From positions 62,001 through 126,000 of the forward strand of contig NZ_LGEL01000019.1 in NCBI RefSeq assembly GCF_001636695.1: a stretch of DNA of 64,000 bases. Direction: 5' to 3'. Source of the stretch: Pedobacter panaciterrae. GTDB taxonomy: Bacteria > Bacteroidota > Bacteroidia > Sphingobacteriales > Sphingobacteriaceae. The notes beneath the pieces were generated by a model. That model was not told where the DNA came from. It worked only from the letters and a program-made list of their open reading frames with translations, and did no database searches. Shown here piece by piece: positions 25,773 to 34,487 of this stretch; the stretch's first letter is position 1; every line of letters begins with the position of its first letter. The translations under genes were made by a program, and so were the position numbers.

Positions 25773-28586
25773 ATGAAAAAACTTTTCCTTCTTGATGGCA
25801 TGGCGCTTATTTACCGGGCCCATTTTGCACTGAGTAAAAATCCAAGGTTTACCTCTACAGGGGTTAATACCTCGGCAGTTATGGGCTTTACAAATACTTT
25901 GCTGGAAGTACTTAAAAAGGAAAAACCAACACATATAGCGGTTGTATTTGATACCGAAGCACCAACTGAAAGGCATACTGATTTCGAGGCCTATAAGGCA
26001 CACAGGGAAGCAATGCCTGAGGATCTTTCGGCTGCACTTCCTTATATTTTTAAGTTGATTGAAGGGTTTAATATTCCAGTGATTACAAAAGATGGATTTG
26101 AAGCCGATGATATTATTGGAACACTAGCTAAAGAGGCTGAGAAAGCCGGTTTTCAGGTGTATTGTATGACTCCTGATAAGGACTTTGCACAGTTGGTATC
26201 TGAAAATATTTTCATCTATAAACCTGCCAGAATGGGTAATGAAATGGAGATATTAGGTGTGAAGGAAGTATTGGCCAAATGGGAAATAGAAAATGTTAAG
26301 CAGGTAATTGATATACTTGGTTTATGGGGCGATGCGGTTGATAATATTCCGGGAATTCCGGGTATCGGAGAAAAGACAGCTAAAGCATTAATAAAACAAT
26401 ACGGTTCTGTAGAGAATATTATCGCGAATTCACATGAGCTTAAAGGTAAACAGCGTGAAAATGTAGAGACGTATGCTGAACAAGGGATGATCTCTAAAAA
26501 ATTAGCAACCATTATACTTGATGTTCCTGTACCTTTTGATGAAAAATCATTGGAGCTGGAAGAACCGAGCAGGGAATTATTAGAGCCTTTGTTTGCGGAA
26601 CTGGAATTCAGAACAATTGGCAAACGTGTTTTTGGTGATGGCTTTAATGTAACCGAAGGTAAAACCGGAGGATCGCAGCAAATTGATCTTTTCGGAAATG
26701 TGGTAGATCAGCCTGAAAGCAAATCTAAAACCACCATAGTTGTTTCGGAAGTGTTTGAACCAGCAGTAGCAGCCAAAACAATTGAAAATACGGACCATTA
26801 TTATAAATTAATAAATACTCCGGAATTACGTAAAGAACTTGTGGAATTGCTTTTAAAACAGGAAAGCATTTCATTTGATACAGAAACAACAGGGACTGAT
26901 GCCAATCTTGCAGACCTTGTAGGAATATCGTTCAGTATAAAGCCGGGCGAAGGATATTATATTCCTGTACCTGCTGAAAGAGCCGACGCTCAGTTAATTG
27001 TTGATGAATTCAGACCTGTTCTTGAAAATGAAAATATCGCTAAAATAGGGCAGAACATTAAGTACGATATGCTTGTATTTAAATGGTATGATGTATCTGT
27101 AAAAGGAAAGCTATTTGATACCATGCTTGCTCATTATCTGATTGATCCTGATACACGCCATAATATGGATGTGCTGGCTGAAAACTATCTGAGTTATTCA
27201 CCCATTTCAATCACTAAGCTTATTGGTGCCAAAGGAAAGGGACAGGGGAATATGCGCGATGTTCCTGTGGAAGAAGTGGTAGATTATGCTGCTGAAGATG
27301 CGGATATAACCCTGCAGCTTGCTAATGTGTTTAAACCTTTACTTAAACAGCTTAATGCAGAACAGCTGGCTACAGAAGTGGAAAATCCTTTGATTTATGT
27401 GCTTGCAGATATCGAGAAAGAAGGGGTTAGGATAGATATGGATACACTGATTAATTATTCTAAAGAGCTTGAGCTAGACATCAGAAAGTTTGAGCAGAAT
27501 GTTTATGATAAGTGTGGCATTAAGTTCAACCTGGCCTCGCCAAAGCAATTGGGAGAGGTTCTCTTCGATAAATTGCAATTAGATCCTAAAGCAAAAAAGA
27601 CAAAAACAGGTCAGTATCAGACCGGTGAGGATGTGTTATTGGCTCTGGCTCATAAAAGTGATATCGTTCAGGACATTTTAGATTTCAGGCAGTTGCAAAA
27701 ATTAAAATCTACTTATGTTGATGCATTGCCGTTATTGGTTAATCCGAAGACTGGTCGAGTGCATACTTCATATAATCAGGCTGTTGCTGCAACCGGAAGG
27801 TTAAGTTCTAATAACCCGAATCTGCAGAATATTCCTATTCGTACGGAAAGGGGCAGAGAGGTGCGCAAAGCATTTATTGCAAGGGATGCAGATCATGTGC
27901 TGCTCTCGGCGGATTATTCGCAGATAGAACTTCGTATTATCGCCGAGATAAGTAAAGAGGAAAATATGCTGGATGCCTTCAATAAAGGTATTGATATTCA
28001 TACTGCAACAGCGGCAAAGGTATATGGTATTTCAATTGAGGAAGTTGATTCTACACAGAGAAGGAATGCAAAAGCAGTGAACTTTGGAATTATCTATGGC
28101 CAATCTGCTTTTGGGTTATCACAAAATCTGGGTATTCCGCGTAAAGAAGCCGCAGCCATTATCGACCAGTATTTTGAACAATATCCCGGAATTAAAAAAT
28201 ATATGTCAGACACGATGAATTTTGCGCGTGAAAATGGATTTGTAGAAACCATTTTAGGCAGAAGAAGGTATTTAAGAGATATTAACTCTGCTAACCAAAC
28301 AGTGCGCGGCTTTGCTGAGCGAAATGCAATTAACGCTCCTATACAGGGATCAGCAGCAGACATGATTAAGGTAGCAATGATTAATATTCATAAAGATATC
28401 CAGGATCAGAAGCTTCAATCAAAAATGACTATGCAGGTGCATGATGAGTTGGTTTTTGATGTGCTTAGGTCTGAAGTTGATGCTATGAAAAAGATCATTT
28501 CCCATAGAATGAAAACAGCTATTAAAACAACTGTTCCGATTGAAGTTGAGATTGGAGAAGGAGACAGTTGGTTGGCTGCACATTAA
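25773..28586 (+). CDS. polA: DNA polymerase I
   Basis: About 937 residues with all three parts: N-terminal 5'-3' exonuclease (LLDGMALIYRAHFA, DGFEADDIIGTLA), central 3'-5' exonuclease with an intact DTETTG metal motif and YAAEDADIT, and the C-terminal family A polymerase (DYSQIELRI, RRNAKAVNFGIIYG, QVHDELVFDV). Proofreading therefore looks active, unlike in some polymerases of this family. ATG 25773 (MKKLFLLDG) fits homologues best; ATG 25758 would add five residues. An inverted repeat follows 25 nt after the stop. Confidence 0.97.
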   Translation: MKKLFLLDGMALIYRAHFALSKNPRFTSTGVNTSAVMGFTNTLLEVLKKEKPTHIAVVFDTEAPTERHTDFEAYKAHREAMPEDLSAALPYIFKLIEGFNIPVITKDGFEADDIIGTLAKEAEKAGFQVYCMTPDKDFAQLVSENIFIYKPARMGNEMEILGVKEVLAKWEIENVKQVIDILGLWGDAVDNIPGIPGIGEKTAKALIKQYGSVENIIANSHELKGKQRENVETYAEQGMISKKLATIILDVPVPFDEKSLELEEPSRELLEPLFAELEFRTIGKRVFGDGFNVTEGKTGGSQQIDLFGNVVDQPESKSKTTIVVSEVFEPAVAAKTIENTDHYYKLINTPELRKELVELLLKQESISFDTETTGTDANLADLVGISFSIKPGEGYYIPVPAERADAQLIVDEFRPVLENENIAKIGQNIKYDMLVFKWYDVSVKGKLFDTMLAHYLIDPDTRHNMDVLAENYLSYSPISITKLIGAKGKGQGNMRDVPVEEVVDYAAEDADITLQLANVFKPLLKQLNAEQLATEVENPLIYVLADIEKEGVRIDMDTLINYSKELELDIRKFEQNVYDKCGIKFNLASPKQLGEVLFDKLQLDPKAKKTKTGQYQTGEDVLLALAHKSDIVQDILDFRQLQKLKSTYVDALPLLVNPKTGRVHTSYNQAVAATGRLSSNNPNLQNIPIRTERGREVRKAFIARDADHVLLSADYSQIELRIIAEISKEENMLDAFNKGIDIHTATAAKVYGISIEEVDSTQRRNAKAVNFGIIYGQSAFGLSQNLGIPRKEAAAIIDQYFEQYPGIKKYMSDTMNFARENGFVETILGRRRYLRDINSANQTVRGFAERNAINAPIQGSAADMIKVAMINIHKDIQDQKLQSKMTMQVHDELVFDVLRSEVDAMKKIISHRMKTAIKTTVPIEVEIGEGDSWLAAH

Positions 28587-28611
28587 TTGTAAAGCATCTT
28601 TGTTATACTTC

Positions 28612-28684
28612 CGTCATCTCGACCAGAGGAGAGATCTCTTGTTTAGAGATAGTCCAAGAGATCTCTCCTCTGGTCGAGATGACG
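28612..28684. repeat. Inverted repeat of the GAGAGATCTC family, 30-bp perfect arms
   Basis: Arms 28612-28641 and 28655-28684 are exact complements with a 13-nt loop. The arm reads CGTCATCTCGA, CCAGA, GGAGAGATCTCTTG. It lies between convergent polA and the metal-dependent hydrolase and may act as a terminator, although no T run follows. Confidence 0.97.
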
Positions 28685-28708
28685 ATGTCAGCCGAATTAC
28701 TCTAATTC

Positions 28709-29386
28709 TTAAAGCGCTATGGTTTCACCAATTGCGGGTAATAGCAGTACTTTGTTTTCTCTTTTAAACTTAGCCAGTGCTTCTTCTGTATCAATTTCTA
28801 TTACAGGGAAGGTATTGTAGTGCACACCAATTACGGTGTTGCAGTCAATGTACCTTGTCGCTATAATCGCATCATCAACATCCATGGTATAATTGCCTCC
28901 AATTGGCAGAATTGCATAATCCAGGTTGTAAAGTTCTGCAAGGAGTTTCATTTCCATGGTTAAAGCAGTATCTCCGGCAAAATAGACGGTTTTATTTTCA
29001 AGCTCCAATACGTAACCAGCAGGATTTCCACCACAAGTCCCATCTGGAAGGGCTGCTGAATGCGTAGCCCATACCATTCTTAGTTTTCCAAAATCAAATT
29101 TTTGGGATCCGAAATTCATTCCGTGAACATTTTTAATGCCCTGTTTACCGGCCCATTCTGCAACTTCTGCTATTGCAATAACAAGAGCATTGGTTTGATT
29201 TGCAATTTCTACTAAGTCAGCAATATGATCACCATGGCCATGACTTACCAGAATATAGTCGGCCTCTATACTTTTAATATCGATATGCTTAGCAAGAGGG
29301 TTATGTGTAATAAAGGGATCAAAGAGGAACTTTTTGCCATCGGCTTCGATCTGGAAGCAGGATTGGCCATAGTATGTATACTTCAT
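28709..29386 (-). CDS. UPF0173-type metal-dependent hydrolase (metallo-beta-lactamase fold)
   Basis: A 225-residue metallo-beta-lactamase-fold protein: SHGHGDHIAD (HxHxDH metal motif, about 48-55), ATHSA, FAGDTA and a late GVHYNTFP histidine give two metal sites. The layout matches the UPF0173/YtkL group, soluble hydrolases of unknown substrate. Its ATG overlaps the stop codon of the YbaB gene (TAATG), so translation is coupled. Confidence 0.88.
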   Translation of the reverse strand: MKYTYYGQSCFQIEADGKKFLFDPFITHNPLAKHIDIKSIEADYILVSHGHGDHIADLVEIANQTNALVIAIAEVAEWAGKQGIKNVHGMNFGSQKFDFGKLRMVWATHSAALPDGTCGGNPAGYVLELENKTVYFAGDTALTMEMKLLAELYNLDYAILPIGGNYTMDVDDAIIATRYIDCNTVIGVHYNTFPVIEIDTEEALAKFKRENKVLLLPAIGETIAL

Positions 29387-29691
29387 TATTGTCCGAACAT
29401 TCCGCCTAATCCGCCAAACATATCTTTGGTTGCCGCCTGCATTTCTGTAGCGCTAACCTGATCTGCTTGCGTTAATGCCTTATTAATAGCTGTTAAGAGT
29501 AGTTCTTCAAGTTCTTCTCTATCTGCCTGCTTATGAAATTCTTCGCTTATCTCTACTGCTGTGATAGCCTTATTGGCCGTTGCAGTAACACGTATTGCGC
29601 CACCTTCAACTTCGCCAAAAACAGAGATGGTATCTAGCCGTTTTTTTATTTCGTCAGCCTTCTGTTGGGCTGCCATTAATTTATCAAACAT
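29386..29691 (-). CDS. YbaB/EbfC family nucleoid-associated protein
   Basis: A 101-residue protein starting MFDKLMAAQQKADEIKKRL. The helical N-terminus, beta-strand VEGGAIRVTATANKAITAVEIS and helical C-terminus with LLLTAINKAL match the DNA-binding dimer YbaB/EbfC. The C-terminus is Met/Gly-rich (MFGGLGGMFGQ). In many bacteria ybaB lies with dnaX and recR; here it is instead coupled to a hydrolase. Confidence 0.9.
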   Translation of the reverse strand: MFDKLMAAQQKADEIKKRLDTISVFGEVEGGAIRVTATANKAITAVEISEEFHKQADREELEELLLTAINKALTQADQVSATEMQAATKDMFGGLGGMFGQ

Positions 29692-29767
29692 AAGTTGTTG
29701 TTTTTATTATAAAACGAAATTAGAGGAATTTGGTTTAAAGTAAAACCAATAAAATGAAAAATAAAGA

Positions 29768-30916
29768 TTATTTATTCATTAACGCGGCATTGAAATCAAC
29801 GAAGAGCTTAAATAGATCCTGGTACTCTGTTAAAGGAAGGGTTTTTGGTTTGTCGTAAACATCATGGTATGCACTGATGCCTCCGGTGGTATAGATGAAG
29901 AAGGCAGGAACTTCTTTCTCTGTGAAAAAGTAATGGTCGCTGTTAGCGGCTTTGCCTCTTGAATTGATTTTTTTTAGGTACTTGTTTTTATCATTAAGCT
30001 GATTTAACAATGAAAACTCCCTGGGGTAAATGGTTGCATTTACTACAGTAATACCTGTTTCTCCTGTTCCAACCATATCAACATTAATTAAAAACCTTAT
30101 TTTTTCTAAAGGGAGCAAGGGGTGATCTGTAAAATATTTCGAACCAATTAATCCCGCTTCTTCTCCGGCAAAGCAGATAAATGCCATGGTGTATGGCTGA
30201 GGGTTGGCTGCATAGTATTTTGCGAGAGATAATAGCAGAGAAATGCCGCTTGCATTGTCATTGGCTCCGGGAAAATAGGTTTTGCTGCCCATGCCACCTA
30301 AATGATCATAGTGAGCAGTAATAACCAATACAGAATCCGGTTTTGCAGTGCCTTTTACTACACCACAGATGTTAGCCGTGTTAAACTCAGGAATAAAGGA
30401 GTTTTCAATATCGATCTCGAAATTAAGCGGAATGTCTTTAATCGCTTTTTTATTGATTTCTATACCGGTGAAATCATCTTGTAAAGGGGCAACAGACCAT
30501 GTAAGTTTATTCTTAAGAATGGCGACTACCCGCTCATTGGTATTGGTAAAGGTAACGCTGTCTTCCTGTTCAAATTTTCCTTTGGCCATTTTCCCAGTGC
30601 TTTTGGGCATTACAATGAAATCTTTACCGGGACTGAGTTTTTTCCCGTTAACGGTAACTTGCATCTTTCCTGGAAAAGTGTTTACAGGGAAGGTGAATGG
30701 CTGTTTAAAATCTGTTCCGTTCATTGGACTCAGTCCGTAAGCCTTAAAAGCTGAGCAAATAAAATCTGCAGCCTTGCTCATCCCGTTATTAGTATAACCT
30801 CTTCCCCACATGGTTTTTGAAGTAAGCTCATTTACCATTTTACGGGCAGTACGAAGATCCTGTGAAACAACAGGACCGGCAATAAAAAGAAATAATATTA
30901 AGAAATACTTTTTCAT
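29768..30916 (-). CDS. Secreted M28 family zinc aminopeptidase
   Basis: A 382-residue exported peptidase with signal peptide (MKKYFLILFLFIAGPVVSQ); start chosen at ATG 30916. The co-catalytic zinc ligands of family M28 are visible: ITAHYDHLG, GANDNASG, FAGEEAGL (general base Glu plus Glu ligand), NVDMVG and the late SDHYFF. It probably trims peptides in the periplasm. A PA-like insertion is suggested by the long N-terminal part. Confidence 0.9.
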   Translation of the reverse strand: MKKYFLILFLFIAGPVVSQDLRTARKMVNELTSKTMWGRGYTNNGMSKAADFICSAFKAYGLSPMNGTDFKQPFTFPVNTFPGKMQVTVNGKKLSPGKDFIVMPKSTGKMAKGKFEQEDSVTFTNTNERVVAILKNKLTWSVAPLQDDFTGIEINKKAIKDIPLNFEIDIENSFIPEFNTANICGVVKGTAKPDSVLVITAHYDHLGGMGSKTYFPGANDNASGISLLLSLAKYYAANPQPYTMAFICFAGEEAGLIGSKYFTDHPLLPLEKIRFLINVDMVGTGETGITVVNATIYPREFSLLNQLNDKNKYLKKINSRGKAANSDHYFFTEKEVPAFFIYTTGGISAYHDVYDKPKTLPLTEYQDLFKLFVDFNAALMNK

Positions 30917-31027
30917 AATAACCCACAAGGAAAATTCAATATAGGGTAAAACTTACATAAAGTTTAAATTTTGCAGGTTTAAAACACATATCAAACAAGA
31001 TTGTTATATTTTGATTAATTAAAACAT

Positions 31028-32230
31028 ATGGATGTTCGCTCAAATGAGCCATTTTGGCTAGTGAAAAATGGTATAATGCATTCCTATCCATCCTTAAGGA
31101 CGGATTCAAACTGCGATGTATTAATTGTTGGTGGAGGTATTACGGGAGCTTTAATGGCACATGCCGCTGTAGCTAAAGGTTATGAAACCATATTAATTGA
31201 TAAAAGAGAGATTGGCAATGGAAGTACTTCTGCTACTACTTCCATGCTTCAATATGAAATTGATGTTCCCTTGTATAAATTGAAGGAATTGATAGGAGAG
31301 CAGGGAGCTATGGCAAGCTATCTTGCTTGTCGTGATTCAATATATAAACTGGAAAATCTTGTAAAAGAGATTGAATCGACATGTGGGTTTGAAAAAAAAG
31401 AGTCGCTGTATTTTGCAGGAAAAAGTAAAGATATTAAATGGCTAAAACAGGAATACGAAGCACGAAAAACAGCCGGAATTGAGGTAAGGTGGCTGGATAA
31501 AAAGGAAATAAGAGCTGTTTACGGGATTGTTGCTGAAGGCGCTATTCTTTCGGCTGATGGGGCTAGTGTGGATGCTTTTTGCTTAACACATGATCTGTTG
31601 CATTACAACTCCAAGAGAGGGCTGAGGGTGTTTGATAAAACAGAATTGAGAAAAGTGAAATATGAAAAGGATCTGGTAAAGGCTCAGCTAAATACAGGTG
31701 CTGAAATCTCTGCCAGGCATATTATTTATTGTACGGGTTATGAAACTCAAAGTATGTTGCCTGAAAAAGTGGTACAGTTAAAAAGCACCTATGCAATGAT
31801 TAGTGAGAAGGGCGACCTACATCCTAAATCCTGTGAAAAAACCCTGTTTTGGAATACGGATGCTCCATATCTGTATATGAGGACAAGCGATGACGGAAGA
31901 TTTCTTGTTGGTGGCGAAGATGAGAATTTTAAGAATGCTACGCGAAGAGATCTGCTTTTGAACAGAAAAAAGGATAAACTGGAAAAAACGTTAAAAAAAT
32001 ATTTGCCCGATAGTTCATTTATTGAGGATTTTTGCTGGGCTGGTACTTTTGGTGAAACTAAGGATGGTTTACCCTACATCGGAATGCATACTAAATACCC
32101 AAAAAGCTACTTTTTATTAGGTTTTGGGGGTAATGGAATTACTTTTTCGGTAATTGGAATGGGTATGATTATTGATATAATGGAGGGGAGGCCGGATATC
32201 CTTTCTCATTTCTTCAGATTTGGACGTTAA
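31028..32230 (+). CDS. FAD-dependent oxidoreductase, DAO family
   Basis: A 400-residue flavoprotein with the dinucleotide-binding motif VLIVGGGITGALMAHAA (about 35-51), then IDKREIGNGSTSATTSM and, near the C-terminus, GLPYIGMH and LGFGGNGITFS closing the FAD site. This is the D-amino acid oxidase/glycine oxidase/GlpD superfamily. The substrate is not evident. No signal peptide. It is divergent from the M28 peptidase gene and lies upstream of the arginine leader. Confidence 0.88.
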   Translation: MDVRSNEPFWLVKNGIMHSYPSLRTDSNCDVLIVGGGITGALMAHAAVAKGYETILIDKREIGNGSTSATTSMLQYEIDVPLYKLKELIGEQGAMASYLACRDSIYKLENLVKEIESTCGFEKKESLYFAGKSKDIKWLKQEYEARKTAGIEVRWLDKKEIRAVYGIVAEGAILSADGASVDAFCLTHDLLHYNSKRGLRVFDKTELRKVKYEKDLVKAQLNTGAEISARHIIYCTGYETQSMLPEKVVQLKSTYAMISEKGDLHPKSCEKTLFWNTDAPYLYMRTSDDGRFLVGGEDENFKNATRRDLLLNRKKDKLEKTLKKYLPDSSFIEDFCWAGTFGETKDGLPYIGMHTKYPKSYFLLGFGGNGITFSVIGMGMIIDIMEGRPDILSHFFRFGR

Positions 32231-32278
32231 ATTAAGTGAAGAAAATCATTATAAAAATGTAAAAAAATTAAAAACGTA

Positions 32279-32309
32279 TTGCACAACTCGATATTTATTT
32301 AAACCTTTG
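32279..32309 (+). promoter_or_regulatory. Putative promoter of the arginine operon
   Basis: TTG at 32279-32281, a 20-nt spacer, then AACCTTTG at 32302-32309 resembles the -33 TTG / -7 TAnnTTTG consensus with one mismatch. Transcription would begin near 32315, giving a leader of about 260 nt before the first operon gene. Confidence 0.5.
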
Positions 32310-32346
32310 CGCCTCAACTCATTTAAAGAATTATTATACACAGAAA

Positions 32347-32481
32347 ATGATTAAGCACACGACCCATAAACTTTCTATTTTAGAAGCAAAAAATATTGCT
32401 TCCAGAAGTTTGTTTATTGAGCGTTTGCGACCCGTTTTTTTTGTAACTACCAACCGGCAAAATTATACGCCGCGGATTTGA
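32347..32481 (+). CDS. Candidate 44-codon leader peptide of the arginine operon
   Basis: An ATG-initiated frame about 30 nt after the predicted transcription start, ending in TGA at 32479. The peptide has five arginines in 44 residues (R20, R26, R28, R37, R43), encoded AGA, CGT, CGA, CGG and CGG; CGA and CGG look rare in the neighbouring genes. The last Arg codon is two codons before the stop. Segments include RSLFIERLRPVFF and NRQNYTPRI. The stop codon lies inside the first of three overlapping hairpins. A role as an attenuation leader or arrest peptide is inferred; translation is not shown by the sequence alone. Confidence 0.5.
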   Translation: MIKHTTHKLSILEAKNIASRSLFIERLRPVFFVTTNRQNYTPRI

Positions 32482-32530
32482 GTAAATCTCTGCGTAAAGT
32501 CTCTACGCATTTCCACAGAGGATTGCCTCT
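32474..32530 (+). promoter_or_regulatory. Overlapping alternative hairpins in the arginine leader (attenuator-like)
   Basis: Three stems compete. Stem 1 pairs GGATTT (32474-32479) with AAATCT (32484-32489) and holds the leader stop codon. Stem 2 pairs TGCGTA (32491-32496) with TACGCA (32504-32509), extended by CTC/GAG (32488-32490 with 32518-32520). Stem 3 pairs AGAGG (32517-32521) with CCTCT (32526-32530). Stems 1 and 2 share 32488-32489, and stems 2 and 3 share 32518-32520. A T8 tract follows only about 26 nt later, so stem 3 is not a textbook terminator. The rest of the 347-nt gap holds the promoter and leader ORF. Confidence 0.4.
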
Positions 32531-32577
32531 CAAAAAACAATTAATCAGAACATTTATTTTTTTTCGTTATCATATTA

Positions 32578-33282
32578 ATGAATATAAACGATTTTATAGT
32601 GCAAGTTGCACTTCCTGAACATCGTGTCTTTGCAGAAGAAATTTGTGAAGAAATGTCAGAATCGGCAAAAGCTCGAGGTACAGGTATCGCTAAACGCTCT
32701 CCGGAGTATGTAGCAAATAAAATTTCAGACGGGAAGGCAGTAATTGCCTTTCATAAGGATGGCTCATGGGCTGGGTTTTGCTATATAGAAACCTGGACAC
32801 ATGGACAATTTGTAGCCAATTCAGGTTTAATCGTTAGTCCCAAATACAGAAAGGCAGGGCTTGCCCATGCTATTAAAGAGAAGATTTTTGCGCTTTCAAG
32901 ACAAAAATACCCTAAAGCAAAAATATTTGGCTTAACTACCGGCTTAGCTGTAATGAAGATCAACTCAGATCTGGGTTATGAGCCTGTAACTTATTCAGAG
33001 CTTACCCAGGATGAAGAATTTTGGAAAGGCTGCCAGAGTTGTGTGAATTTCGAAATCCTAAAGATGAAGGAACGTAAGAATTGCATGTGTACGGCAATGC
33101 TATATGATCCTGTTGAACAAAAACATGATGTTGCTAAGAAATTTGCAGAGGAATTACACAAAAAACCTAAGCTTTATGAACGTTTTATGCGTATTAAGCA
33201 ACGATTGGTACTTAGCTCAAAACCCAATGATAAAGGAGGTTTGAAATCTCTGTTTTTAATGTTTACCGTTTTATTTAAATAG
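32578..33282 (+). CDS. GNAT acyltransferase, candidate N-acylglutamate synthase of the arginine operon
   Basis: A 234-residue protein with a GNAT core: KAVIAFHKDGSWAGFCYIET-type strands (about 53-72) and the acyl-CoA loop VSPKYRKAGLAHA (about 86-98). After the core comes a Cys group, C152-x2-C155-x13-C169-x-C171, unusual for GNAT proteins and suggestive of a metal site. It is the first gene of the arginine operon, in which no argA- or argJ-type gene is seen, so it is the natural candidate for making N-acetyl- or N-succinylglutamate. It precedes argG by 11 nt. The substrate is an inference from context. Confidence 0.75.
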   Translation: MNINDFIVQVALPEHRVFAEEICEEMSESAKARGTGIAKRSPEYVANKISDGKAVIAFHKDGSWAGFCYIETWTHGQFVANSGLIVSPKYRKAGLAHAIKEKIFALSRQKYPKAKIFGLTTGLAVMKINSDLGYEPVTYSELTQDEEFWKGCQSCVNFEILKMKERKNCMCTAMLYDPVEQKHDVAKKFAEELHKKPKLYERFMRIKQRLVLSSKPNDKGGLKSLFLMFTVLFK

Positions 33283-33293
33283 CTGTTATAAAG

Positions 33294-34487
33294 ATGAAGA
33301 AGAAAGTTGTTTTAGCATTTAGCGGAGGTTTGGATACCTCATTTTGCTGTATTTATTTAGCACAGGATCGCGGATTAGAAGTGCATTCTGTTATTGTGAA
33401 TACTGGTGGTTTTTCTGATGAAGAATTAGAGGAAATAGAAAAACGTGCATACGCTTTAGGTGTGGCTTCTCATGCCGTAGTTGATGAAACTACAAACTAT
33501 TATGACAGCTGTATTAAATATTTGGTTTTCGGAAATGTATTAAAAAATGCAACATATCCGCTATCGGTAAGTGCTGAACGTGTGAGTCAGGCAACTGCAA
33601 TTGCAAATTATGTTAAAAAAATAGGTGCTGATTACGTTGCTCATGGAAGTACAGGAGCTGGTAATGATCAGGTGCGTTTTGATATGATTTTTAATATTAT
33701 TATTCCGAATGTAGAGATCATTACTCCTATCAGAGATTTGAAGCTATCCCGCGAAGCAGAGATTGACTATTTAAGCAATCATGGTGTTCATTATAGTGCT
33801 GAAAAGGCTAGATATTCTATTAATAAAGGTTTATGGGGAACTTCTGTAGGTGGAAAAGAAACTTTAACTTCTAATGAGACTTTACCGGAAGAAGCATGGC
33901 CAACTCAGGTTTCTGCAACAGAGCCACGCAAGTTAACTTTAACCTTTACTAAAGGTGAGTTGGTAGCTATTGATGGCGAAACCTTTGAGCCTGTTAGAGC
34001 AATTCAAAAATTACAGGCAATTGCTCAGCCTTATGGTATTGGCAGAGATATCCATGTTGGTGATACAATTATTGGAATTAAAGGACGTGTAGGATTCGAA
34101 GCAGCAGCTCCGATGGTGATTATTAAAGCTCACCACACCTTGGAAAAACATACGTTAACAAAATGGCAGCTTTCATGGAAAGAGCAATTGTCTTCTTTCT
34201 ATGGTAACTGGTTGCATGAAGGCCAATTCCATGATCCTATTATGCGTAACATCGAAGCATTTTTGGCAGATACGCAGAAAACAGTAAGCGGAAATGTATT
34301 TGTTGAATTGTTGCCATATCGTTTCAATATTATTGGTATTGAATCAGAACATGATTTGATGAGTAATAAATTCGGTAGCTACGGCGAAATGAACAATGCA
34401 TGGAGTGGCGAAGATGTTAAAGGTTTTTCAAAGATTTTTGGTAACCAGGTAATGATCTGGCATAAAGTAAACAGTCATGAAGATTAA
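33294..34487 (+). CDS. argG: Argininosuccinate synthase
   Basis: A 397-residue cytosolic enzyme joining citrulline and aspartate with ATP. The N-type ATP pyrophosphatase loop FSGGLDTS is at about residues 9-16, and HGSTGAGNDQVRFD (about 117-130) is the citrulline/aspartate-binding segment. Full length. The 3' end overlaps argC by 11 nt, indicating translational coupling. Confidence 0.96.
   Translation: MKKKVVLAFSGGLDTSFCCIYLAQDRGLEVHSVIVNTGGFSDEELEEIEKRAYALGVASHAVVDETTNYYDSCIKYLVFGNVLKNATYPLSVSAERVSQATAIANYVKKIGADYVAHGSTGAGNDQVRFDMIFNIIIPNVEIITPIRDLKLSREAEIDYLSNHGVHYSAEKARYSINKGLWGTSVGGKETLTSNETLPEEAWPTQVSATEPRKLTLTFTKGELVAIDGETFEPVRAIQKLQAIAQPYGIGRDIHVGDTIIGIKGRVGFEAAAPMVIIKAHHTLEKHTLTKWQLSWKEQLSSFYGNWLHEGQFHDPIMRNIEAFLADTQKTVSGNVFVELLPYRFNIIGIESEHDLMSNKFGSYGEMNNAWSGEDVKGFSKIFGNQVMIWHKVNSHED

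Noticed and set aside
28540-28767. Open frame across the end of polA and the 28.6-kb palindrome
   Set aside because: It is out of frame with polA and mostly translates the inverted repeat.
32517-32565. Simple Rho-independent terminator in the arginine leader
   Set aside because: The 5-bp stem is short and the T8 tract lies about 26 nt after it, so a classical terminator is not supported; only the alternative-pairing pattern is reported.
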